From JBFKPQ01 sp041628225 (lineage in GTDB: Bacteria > Actinomycetota > Acidimicrobiia > Spongiisociales > JAENVV01): a DNA stretch of 11,902 bases. The stretch lies in NCBI GenBank assembly GCA_041628225.1, contig JBFKPQ010000073.1, forward strand, positions 1 through 11,902, read 5' to 3'. The notes under the pieces are model-generated. The model saw nothing but the letters and a program-made list of their open reading frames with translations, ran no database searches and was not told the origin of the DNA. A program made the translations under genes and the position numbers. Numbering within the stretch: position 1 is the first letter of the stretch; each line of letters begins with the position of its first letter. Of the stretch, positions 1-5,563 are shown one piece after another.

Positions 1-120
1 AGCGTCGTCCTGGCCGCTGGTTTTGTGCTGGCGATGCTCGTGTTCGTCGCAGGGCTGTTCGGCTTTACGCACCAGGTCGACGCCCAGCGGGTGGGCGCCG
101 GAGGACGGCCGGGCGGTTGA
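1..120 (+). CDS. C-terminal end of a membrane protein (partial)
   Basis: Frame 1 is open from the window edge to a TGA at 118-120 and gives 39 residues. The first 22 or so are strongly hydrophobic (reading VVLAAGFVLAMLVFVAGLFG), which looks like a last transmembrane helix. A short polar, Gly/Arg-rich tail follows. Codon third positions are mostly G or C, as in the neighbouring genes. The family cannot be identified from so little. The stop is 27 bases before the next start, on the same strand as the ABC genes, so it may belong to the same transport cluster. The membrane call is seen; the link to the transporter is inference. Confidence 0.6.
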   Translation, partial: SVVLAAGFVLAMLVFVAGLFGFTHQVDAQRVGAGGRPGG

Positions 121-128
121 CCGTCCTC
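101..128 (+). terminator. Possible weak hairpin terminator at the end of the upstream gene
   Basis: GAGGACGG at 101-108 and CCGTCCTC at 121-128 are exact reverse complements, giving an 8-bp GC-rich stem with a 12-base loop that spans the stop codon of the upstream partial gene. No run of T follows, so if it ends transcription it is not a classical intrinsic terminator. It could be chance in GC-rich DNA. Confidence 0.25.
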
Positions 129-130
129 GC

Positions 131-136
131 TAGCCT
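131..136 (+). promoter_or_regulatory. Candidate -10 box TAGCCT
   Basis: TAGCCT fits the actinobacterial TAnnnT pattern and ends 11 bases before the ATG at 148, so transcription would begin only a few bases before the start codon. No good -35 is seen at 16-18 bases upstream. It resembles the boxes at 2927-2932 and, on the minus strand, 11893-11888. Weak evidence on its own. Confidence 0.3.
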
Positions 137-147
137 TGCACTTCCGC

Positions 148-840
148 ATGGATATGTTCGCTTCGCTTCTCGCTGCCGTCGTCGCAACGCTGTTTGCGGC
201 GGATCTCGGTCGTGTCACACGGATTCGCCGGACGTCTCACGTGACCGCCTACGCGGTCGGGATGACCTTTTTCGCCCTCGCGTCGTGGGCCCTGTTCGCC
301 GGCGTCACGCTGGGATGGGGACCCGTCACGTATCGGACCTTCTTCTTGTTCGGTGCGGTCATCAACATCCCGGTCTTGGCGCTCGGGTCTGTGTTCTTGG
401 TCGTCGGACCTCGCGCCGGCCGGTTCTTCTCGGCGCTGGTCGGAGGGTTCACCGTGTGGTCGACGCTCGTAATCCTCCCGGCGGCCCTTCGCGTCCTGCC
501 GGAGACGGGGATCCCCCGTGGCGGTGACACCTTCATCGCGGGAGCCCCACCGATTCTGGCGGCGATCGGCGGTGGTGTGGGGGCGACGCTGCTCATGGTG
601 CTGGCGCTGGTGTCGGCGGTACGGTTTTGGCGCACCGACCGGCGCATCGTTACCGGGAACGTGTTGATCGTGGCCGGTACGGCCAGCGCGGCGAGCGGTG
701 GGACCCTGCTCGCGGTCACCGGCCGGACATGGGGGTTCGCGGTGTCGCTCGCCGGAGCGGCGGTCCTCATCTGGGCCGGGTATCGCGTGGCGGCGGGCCG
801 ACGGACCCCGGCCGGGAGCCAGGCCGAGGTGGGCGTCTGA
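148..840 (+). CDS. Seven-helix integral membrane protein, unknown function, in ABC transporter operon
   Basis: This encodes about 230 residues. I see seven hydrophobic stretches, beginning near residues 3, 34, 60, 93, 132, 175 and 203, with short Arg-containing loops and a polar C-terminal tail. I do not recognise a family or any catalytic motif. The TGA at 838-840 is followed directly by the ATG of the ABC ATPase, and its C-terminal codons hold that gene's ribosome-binding site. It is therefore very likely co-transcribed with the ABC pair and may be an accessory membrane part of that transporter (inference). The start is uncertain: TTG at 136, ATG at 148 and ATG at 154 are all in frame. ATG 148 is preferred because it is the first ATG after the candidate -10 box. 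Confidence 0.75.
   Translation: MDMFASLLAAVVATLFAADLGRVTRIRRTSHVTAYAVGMTFFALASWALFAGVTLGWGPVTYRTFFLFGAVINIPVLALGSVFLVVGPRAGRFFSALVGGFTVWSTLVILPAALRVLPETGIPRGGDTFIAGAPPILAAIGGGVGATLLMVLALVSAVRFWRTDRRIVTGNVLIVAGTASAASGGTLLAVTGRTWGFAVSLAGAAVLIWAGYRVAAGRRTPAGSQAEVGV
826..833 (+). promoter_or_regulatory. Ribosome-binding site of the ABC ATPase gene
   Basis: GAGGTGGG lies seven bases before the ATG at 841, inside the last codons of the preceding gene. It supports both the start choice and translational coupling of the two genes. Confidence 0.65.
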
Positions 841-1722
841 ATGCTCGAACTGCGCGACCTCGACAAGTCATATGGTCGCGTCCAAGCCCTGCGGTCGTGC
901 TCGTTCGACGTGCACCCCGGCCGCATGCTGGGGTTCGTGGGTCCGAACGGTGCGGGCAAGACCACGACGATGCGGTGCGTGTTCGGCCTGGTGAAGCCCG
1001 ATGCCGGCACGGTGCGATGGCAAGGAAAGGGGATCTCATCGGACGACCTGCTTGCGTTCGGTTACATGCCGGAGCAGAGGGGCTTGTACTCCAAGATGCG
1101 CGTTGCCGACCAGGTGGCGTATTTCGGTCGGCTCCACGGCCTGGACAAAGCGACGGCCCGGACGGCGGCCTCCGACTGGTTGACGCGGCTCGGCCTGGGC
1201 GAGCGTTTGTCTGACCGGCTCGAAGCTCTCTCCCACGGCAATCAGCAACGCGTGCAGCTGGCGACGGCCCTCGTGCACGATCCCGTCTTGCTGGTGCTCG
1301 ACGAGCCGTTCTCGGGGCTCGATCCCCTCGCTGCTCAAACCATGTCGGACGTGTTGCGTGAGAGGGCTGCGGCGGGAACGGCCGTGGTGTTCTCGAGTCA
1401 CCAGCTCGATCTGGTCGAGGATCTCTGCGAGGACGTCGCGGTCATCGACGACGGCGCCATTGTCCTTCAGGGTGAACTGGCGGCCCTCAAACGCGCCTCG
1501 GCGGTCCGTCGACTCGAGGTGGTGACGGCGGGCGGTGAGACCGATTGGGTCGACCGTCTTCCCGACGTCCTCGATGTCGAGCACCGCCACACCGGAGCCG
1601 AAGTGCTCGTCGACGCCGCTCGGCAACCCGACGAGTTGCTTGCGGCGATCGGGGAGCCGATCGTGAGTTTCCGCTTTTCGCCCCCGTCTCTCGCCGACCT
1701 GTTCCGGGAGGCCGTCCGATGA
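841..1722 (+). CDS. ABC transporter ATP-binding protein, NatA-like
   Basis: This 293-residue nucleotide-binding subunit powers an ABC-2 type exporter. Visible motifs are the aromatic A-loop Tyr11, Walker A GPNGAGKTT (residues 34-42), Q-loop Gln79 in YMPEQRGLY, signature LSHGNQQ (130-136), Walker B LLVLDEP (150-156), the D-loop in SGLDP, and H-loop His187 in SSHQLD. The signature is LSHGN rather than LSGGQ, a common form in NatA-like ATPases. A domain of about 90 residues follows the H-loop and resembles the C-terminal DUF4162-type extension of this family. All catalytic residues are present. It abuts the membrane protein upstream and shares an ATGA with the permease downstream, so it forms a complete exporter with that partner. 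The substrate cannot be read from sequence; relatives export sodium, peptides or drugs. Confidence 0.93.
   Translation: MLELRDLDKSYGRVQALRSCSFDVHPGRMLGFVGPNGAGKTTTMRCVFGLVKPDAGTVRWQGKGISSDDLLAFGYMPEQRGLYSKMRVADQVAYFGRLHGLDKATARTAASDWLTRLGLGERLSDRLEALSHGNQQRVQLATALVHDPVLLVLDEPFSGLDPLAAQTMSDVLRERAAAGTAVVFSSHQLDLVEDLCEDVAVIDDGAIVLQGELAALKRASAVRRLEVVTAGGETDWVDRLPDVLDVEHRHTGAEVLVDAARQPDELLAAIGEPIVSFRFSPPSLADLFREAVR
1706..1711 (+). promoter_or_regulatory. Ribosome-binding site fixing the permease start
   Basis: GGGAGG lies seven bases before ATG 1719. The permease frame is open back to 1545, but only this start gives a normal NatB-type N-terminus (MSAWRAIGLVWWRE) and has a Shine-Dalgarno sequence. 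Confidence 0.7.
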
Positions 1723-2924
1723 GCGCCTGGCGCGCCATCGGCCTCGTGTGGTGGCGGGAGATCGTCACCCGCGGCACCTCCAAGGCGTTTCTCATCGCCA
1801 GCGGCTTGACGCTCCTGCTCCTCACCGGCGTGTTCATCGGCCCGAGGCTGATTCCGGACGAACCCGAGGAACTGAAAGTCGGACACGTGGGAGCTGCATC
1901 GGAGCCGATCGTCGCCACCGCCCTCGTGTTCGCGCAGTTCGAAGACGACGTCATGCTGGAAGCCCTCGCCTTCGACACGCTCGAGGCCGCAGAGATGGCT
2001 CTCGAAGCCGGTGACATCGAAGCTCTGCTGGTCGACGACCGCGAGTTGGTGACGCTGGGCCAGGGGAGCTTCTCGAACAATCGGAGTGCCTCGATCCTCC
2101 AGGAAGCGGCCGCAGCCAACGCCATCGAGGAGTTGGTGTCCGACACGGGCATGGCTCCGGAGGAGGTGGTTGGCCTGCTGACCAGCCGACCGCTGGAACC
2201 GCGCACACTCTCCGGGTTCGACGCCGATGATCCGATTCGAGAGATCGTGGCCTACGCGGGCTTGATGCTCATGTACGCCGCCATCCTCATGTATGGAACC
2301 TGGACGTTGTCGGGAGTCACAGAAGAGAAGGCCAACCGCGTCGTCGAGATCCTGATCTCGACCGTCAAGCCATGGCATCTGCTGGCTGGGAAGGTCGGCG
2401 GCATCGGGAGCTTGGCACTGGTCCAATTCGGGCTGACCGTCGCCTACGGGCTGTTCCTGGCCGGTGCGACCGGCGCGGTGGAGATCGCCGACATCCCGGT
2501 CGATTCGGCCGGGATGGTGCTGCTGTGGTTCGTACTCGGATTCACCATCTACGCGGTCATGTTCGCCGTGGTGGGTTCGCTGGTCAGTCGGACGGAGGAC
2601 GCCCAATCCGCCTCGACCCCGGTCACGATCGCCGCGGTCGCCTCGTTCATGGTGACGTTCGTAGCCCTCAACGACCCCGACGGCCTGACCGCCCAGATCG
2701 CCACCTTCGTGCCGTTCACCGCTCCGTACGTCGTGCCGGTTCGGTTCTCGCTCGATGCGATCGCCTGGTGGGAGGTGGCCGCATCGGTCGTGGTCACCCT
2801 CGTTGCGTCGGTGCTGTTGATCCGGCTGGCCGGCCGCATCTATCGGGGGGCCCTCTTGTCGTACGGGGCGCGCCTCAAACTTCGCGACGCATGGGCCTCG
2901 GGGACCGAGCGTCGACCGACGTGA
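1719..2924 (+). CDS. ABC-2 type transporter permease, NatB-like
   Basis: This 401-residue membrane subunit pairs with the ATPase upstream, which it overlaps by four bases (ATGA). The topology is that of the NatB/ABC2_membrane_3 family: an N-terminal helix (around residues 20-40), a large extracytoplasmic domain of about 140 residues rich in Glu and Asp, then a bundle of five or so helices. Just after the second helix is the hallmark cytoplasmic motif EEKANRVVEILISTVKP, typical of NatB-type permeases. The C-terminus is a short basic tail. Length and layout are normal and no truncation is seen. The substrate is unknown. The gene ends only 16 bases before the microcompartment operon on the same strand, so read-through is possible. 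Confidence 0.9.
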   Translation: MSAWRAIGLVWWREIVTRGTSKAFLIASGLTLLLLTGVFIGPRLIPDEPEELKVGHVGAASEPIVATALVFAQFEDDVMLEALAFDTLEAAEMALEAGDIEALLVDDRELVTLGQGSFSNNRSASILQEAAAANAIEELVSDTGMAPEEVVGLLTSRPLEPRTLSGFDADDPIREIVAYAGLMLMYAAILMYGTWTLSGVTEEKANRVVEILISTVKPWHLLAGKVGGIGSLALVQFGLTVAYGLFLAGATGAVEIADIPVDSAGMVLLWFVLGFTIYAVMFAVVGSLVSRTEDAQSASTPVTIAAVASFMVTFVALNDPDGLTAQIATFVPFTAPYVVPVRFSLDAIAWWEVAASVVVTLVASVLLIRLAGRIYRGALLSYGARLKLRDAWASGTERRPT

Positions 2925-2926
2925 TC

Positions 2927-2932
2927 TAGGCT
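2927..2932 (+). promoter_or_regulatory. Candidate -10 box TAGGCT for leaderless start of the BMC operon
   Basis: TAGGCT (TAnnnT) lies in the 16-base gap between the permease stop and the BMC operon. It ends eight bases before ATG 2941, the spacing expected when transcription begins at the start codon. No clear Shine-Dalgarno sequence precedes that ATG, which fits a leaderless mRNA. No convincing -35 is seen 16-18 bases upstream, inside the permease gene. Inference from position and pattern only. Confidence 0.4.
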
Positions 2933-2940
2933 GAGCCGGC

Positions 2941-3501
2941 ATGCCGACCGAGTCAGAAGTTCGAGAGGTCGTCCGTCGGGTGGTGGCGGGATTGGCGCCG
3001 GCGGAACAGGCCGTTCCGCCTGGACCGGCCCCTTCGGACGGTTCCCAGCCGACGCTGGCGATCGGCGCCGATCATGGTGGCTATCCCCTCAAGGAGCGCC
3101 TCCTCTTCCGTCTGCGTGAGGCCGGCTACGAGGTCATCGACTGCGGGACCGACAGCACCGATTCGGTCGATTACCCCGATTTCGCGCGTGCGGTCGCCGA
3201 GGCGGTCGCCGACGGGAGAGCCACGTACGGCATCGTCGTCGACGGCGCGGGGATCGGTTCGGCGATGGCGGCCAACAAGGTGCCGGGGGTGCGGGCCGCG
3301 CTTTGCTACGACATCTCGACGGCGCGCAACAGCCGCGAACACAACCACGCCAACGTCCTGACCCTCGGGGCGGGGCTCATCGGGCCGGGGTTAGCATGGC
3401 AGATCACCGAGGCGTGGCTGGCGACACCGTGGGGTCCCGGACGGCACGCCAATCGGGTCGAGAAGATCACCGCCATCGAACGCCGGTACGCCAAGCCATG
3501 A
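2941..3501 (+). CDS. rpiB: RpiB/LacAB-family sugar-phosphate isomerase with BMC encapsulation peptide
   Basis: This 186-residue protein has three parts. Residues 4-19 form an amphipathic helix (hydrophobic V7, V10, V14, L18) typical of peptides that target enzymes into microcompartments. Residues 20-37 are a Pro-rich linker. Residues 38 to the end are an RpiB core, about 150 residues as usual. Family marks are ADHGG (43-47), the DYPDFA segment (77-82), GAGIGSAMAANK (102-113) and REHNHANVLTLG (132-143), with His134 matching the catalytic His of E. coli RpiB. Family members interconvert ribose-5-phosphate and ribulose-5-phosphate, or related sugar phosphates. The residue at the position of the E. 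coli catalytic Cys (ICGTGIG) is Asp101 (VDGAGIG), so the mechanism or substrate may differ. It is first in the BMC operon and overlaps deoC by ATGA. The fold is certain; the exact substrate is not. Confidence 0.9.
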   Translation: MPTESEVREVVRRVVAGLAPAEQAVPPGPAPSDGSQPTLAIGADHGGYPLKERLLFRLREAGYEVIDCGTDSTDSVDYPDFARAVAEAVADGRATYGIVVDGAGIGSAMAANKVPGVRAALCYDISTARNSREHNHANVLTLGAGLIGPGLAWQITEAWLATPWGPGRHANRVEKITAIERRYAKP

Positions 3502-4346
3502 ACACCGAAGAGCTCATCGAAGCCGTCACCAGAGAGGTACTCGCCGCGCTCGCCTCTCAGGATCCGTGTGCCGATTGTCATGGCGCCTGTGCGGCGCACA
3601 GTCCCGACAAGGTGCGCTCTGTTGTCGCCAACGGAGCCGACCGGGTCAGCTATCGCGGCGAGGGTTCCGAGGTTCCCCTCGACCTGGCCAAGTACATCGA
3701 CCACACCCTGCTCAAACCGGACGCGACCGCTGACGACATCGATCTGCTGTGTGCGGAAGCCCGCGACTACGGCTTCGCGTCGGTGTGCGTGAACCCAGCC
3801 TGGGTGAAGCGCGCCGCCGCCAACTTGCGTGGCACCGACGTGCGCGTCGCCTCCGTCGTCGGCTTTCCGTTCGGGGCGACGACGTCGGACATCAAGGCCA
3901 TGGAGACCCGCCGGGTGTTGCGCGACGGAGCCAGAGAGATCGACATGGTCATCAACATCGGTGCGTTGAAGTCGGGCCAGTTCGACGTGGTCCGTGACGA
4001 CATCGCCAAGGTTTCCGATGCGTGCCGTGAGGTGGGCGCCTTGAACAAGGTCATCATCGAGACGTCGTTGCTCGAAGACGCCGAGAAGGTCATGGCGTCC
4101 CATCTGGCTCGGGAGGCAAAAGCGGACTTCGTCAAGACGTCCACCGGATATGGCGGTGGGGGAGCGACTGTGCACGACGTGCTGTTGATGCGGGAGACCG
4201 TGGGCCCGGACATGGGCATCAAGGCTTCGGGCGGCGTCCGCAACCGCCAGGACGCCGAAGAGATGATTGCAGCAGGCGCCACTCGCATCGGAGCGTCGGC
4301 CGGGATCCAGATCGTGACGGGAGGGACGTCGAGTGAGCAATATTGA
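3498..4346 (+). CDS. deoC: Deoxyribose-5-phosphate aldolase (DERA) with BMC encapsulation peptide
   Basis: This 282-residue class I aldolase cleaves 2-deoxyribose-5-phosphate to glyceraldehyde-3-phosphate and acetaldehyde. The TIM-barrel core starts near LAKYIDHTLLKPD (63-75). Active-site residues are present: Asp149 in EIDMVINIGAL, Schiff-base Lys213 in FVKTSTGYG, and Lys242 in GIKASGGVR. The core most resembles the Thermotoga-type enzyme. About 60 residues precede it: an amphipathic helix (residues 4-18, with I7, V10, V14, L18), then the cysteine cluster C24-x2-C27-x3-C31, then a basic segment. The helix is a predicted encapsulation peptide. The open frame extends upstream to 3303, but ATG 3498, overlapping the rpiB stop as ATGA, gives the N-terminus matching the other cargo enzymes. 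Acetaldehyde made here would be consumed by the aldehyde dehydrogenase encoded at 5564-7024. Confidence 0.95.
   Translation: MNTEELIEAVTREVLAALASQDPCADCHGACAAHSPDKVRSVVANGADRVSYRGEGSEVPLDLAKYIDHTLLKPDATADDIDLLCAEARDYGFASVCVNPAWVKRAAANLRGTDVRVASVVGFPFGATTSDIKAMETRRVLRDGAREIDMVINIGALKSGQFDVVRDDIAKVSDACREVGALNKVIIETSLLEDAEKVMASHLAREAKADFVKTSTGYGGGGATVHDVLLMRETVGPDMGIKASGGVRNRQDAEEMIAAGATRIGASAGIQIVTGGTSSEQY
4319..4324 (+). promoter_or_regulatory. Ribosome-binding site for the GTG-started BMC-Tdp gene
   Basis: GGGAGG lies eight bases before GTG 4333, inside the end of deoC. It supports the GTG start and the 14-base overlap with deoC. Confidence 0.65.
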
Positions 4347-4956
4347 ACTGCGGTCGTACGCGTTCTTGGACAGCCTGCAACCGCAGTACGCCGCGTTCAT
4401 CGGCACCACCGCACAAGGTTTCCTGCCGTTGGCGGGAGATGCGTCGCTGTTCGTGGAGATCGCACCGGGTATCGAGATCAACCGCCTGACCGACGTGGCC
4501 CTGAAATCCAACGTCGTGAAGCCCGGCATGCAGATCGTCGAGCGCTACTACGGGCTGCTCGAGATCCACTCGCCCGAGCAGGCCGAAACGCGCGGCGCCG
4601 GCGCGGCCATCCTCGAAGCCTGCGGGCTCACCGAGACCGATCGGATCAAACCCACGATCCTGTCGAGTCAGATCGTCCGGCGAATCGACGATCACCAGGC
4701 GCAGCTCATCAACCGGATGCGGCACGGCCAGATGATCATCCCCGGGCAGACGCTGTACGTGCTCGAGTGCGAGCCAGCTGCCTACGCGGCGCTGGCCGCC
4801 AACGAAGCTGAAAAAGCCGCCAACATCAACGTCCTCGAGGTCCGCGCGTTCGGATCGATGGGCCGCGTGTATCTGGGCGGCGAAGAGGCCGACATCGATG
4901 TCGGCTGGAGGGCGGCGGTCGCCGCCCTGGAAGGTCTCGAAGGACGAGAGTCGTAG
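4333..4956 (+). CDS. BMC shell protein, double-layer trimer type (BMC-Tdp)
   Basis: This 207-residue tandem-domain shell protein forms pseudohexameric trimers that can stack in two layers with a gated central pore. The sequence closely follows the Haliangium ochraceum BMC-T2/T3 type: LRSYAFLDSLQPQYAAFIG near the start, VEIAPGIEINRLTDVALK (41-58), IVERYYGLLEIH (68-79), and in the second domain IPGQTLYVLE followed by AALAANEAEKAAN. Glu70-Arg71 lies where the CsoS1D-like gating pair is expected (inference by analogy). No encapsulation helix is present, as expected for shell. It starts at GTG with a strong Shine-Dalgarno sequence and overlaps deoC by 14 bases, indicating coupling. It is likely the conduit for larger molecules such as CoA or NAD(H). 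Confidence 0.93.
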   Translation: MSNIELRSYAFLDSLQPQYAAFIGTTAQGFLPLAGDASLFVEIAPGIEINRLTDVALKSNVVKPGMQIVERYYGLLEIHSPEQAETRGAGAAILEACGLTETDRIKPTILSSQIVRRIDDHQAQLINRMRHGQMIIPGQTLYVLECEPAAYAALAANEAEKAANINVLEVRAFGSMGRVYLGGEEADIDVGWRAAVAALEGLEGRES

Positions 4957-4958
4957 AC

Positions 4959-4965
4959 GAGGAGG
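4959..4965 (+). promoter_or_regulatory. Strong ribosome-binding site of the BMC-H gene
   Basis: GAGGAGG lies seven bases before ATG 4973. It is the strongest Shine-Dalgarno match in the operon, as would suit the most abundant shell protein. It also decides against the longer in-frame extension upstream to 4898, which lies inside the BMC-Tdp gene. Confidence 0.8.
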
Positions 4966-4972
4966 ACAACGA

Positions 4973-5263
4973 ATGGCCGATGCACTCGGAATGATCGAAG
5001 CGCGCAGCTTCCCCGCCATGGTGGAAGCGGCCGACGCGATGGTGAAGGCAGCCAAAGTAGAACTGGTGTCGTACGAAGAGACGGGCGGCGGTTACGTGAC
5101 GGCCGTGATCCGTGGCGACGTGGCGGCCGTGAAGGCCGCAGTCGAGGCAGGCGTGCGCGGCGCAGAACGCGTCGGTGAGGTCATCGCCAGCCATGTCATC
5201 GCCCGCCCACATGTCAACATCGACGCCATCCTGCCGCTGGGGCGCGCCGACGCAGCCGAGTAG
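4973..5263 (+). CDS. BMC shell hexamer protein (BMC-H)
   Basis: This 96-residue single BMC domain is the main facet tile of the shell. It matches the PduA/CcmK-type consensus: GMIEARSFPAMVEAADAMVKAA near residues 6-27, the pore-loop region YEETGGGYVTAVIRGD (about 34-49, with a Gly-rich pore GGG), and VIARPHVNID near residue 74 in place of the usual HVIPRPH. Length is typical. It is the only BMC-H gene in the window, so all facet hexamers would be homomeric unless others exist elsewhere. It lies 16 bases after BMC-Tdp and 9 bases before BMC-P1. Confidence 0.96.
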   Translation: MADALGMIEARSFPAMVEAADAMVKAAKVELVSYEETGGGYVTAVIRGDVAAVKAAVEAGVRGAERVGEVIASHVIARPHVNIDAILPLGRADAAE

Positions 5264-5272
5264 AGCGACGCG

Positions 5273-5560
5273 ATGCTCCTCGGACGTGTCGCCGGGACGC
5301 TCGTGGCGAGCCGCAAGGAACCACGCCTCGACGGCCTGAAGTTCCTCGTGCTGGCCCAACTCGACGTGGACAACGCCGAAACCGGTGGGTATGTGGTGGC
5401 GGCCGACGCCGTCGGCGCCGGGGTCGGCGAAGTCGTGCTCTATGCGAGCGGCAGCTCCGCGCGCCAGACCGAGTTCACCCACGAGCGACCCTGTGACGCC
5501 GTCGTCATGGCGATCGTCGACTCGTGGGAGGTCGGCGGCGAAGAGCGGTACACGAAGTAG
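5273..5560 (+). CDS. BMC pentamer vertex protein 1 (EutN/CcmL family, BMC-P)
   Basis: This 95-residue protein forms pentamers that cap shell vertices. It carries the full family consensus: LLGRVAGTLVASRKEPRLDG at residues 2-21, GGYVVAADAVGAGVGEVVLY (38-57), ASGSSARQT (58-66) and the final AVVMAIVDSW. It is the most canonical of the three BMC-P proteins here. The ribosome-binding site is weak. It sits between BMC-H and the aldehyde dehydrogenase, three bases before the latter's ATG. Confidence 0.95.
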   Translation: MLLGRVAGTLVASRKEPRLDGLKFLVLAQLDVDNAETGGYVVAADAVGAGVGEVVLYASGSSARQTEFTHERPCDAVVMAIVDSWEVGGEERYTK

Positions 5561-5563
5561 CGC

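Noticed and set aside
1467..2942. Open frame of 491 residues on the minus strand opposite the ABC permease
   Set aside because: It has biased, low-complexity composition (His, Arg, Gly, Glu, Gln) and no family likeness. The plus-strand permease explains the region fully.
3303..3497. Upstream in-frame extension of deoC
   Set aside because: It is the out-of-frame shadow of rpiB. ATG 3498 gives an encapsulation helix that aligns with the rpiB N-terminus.
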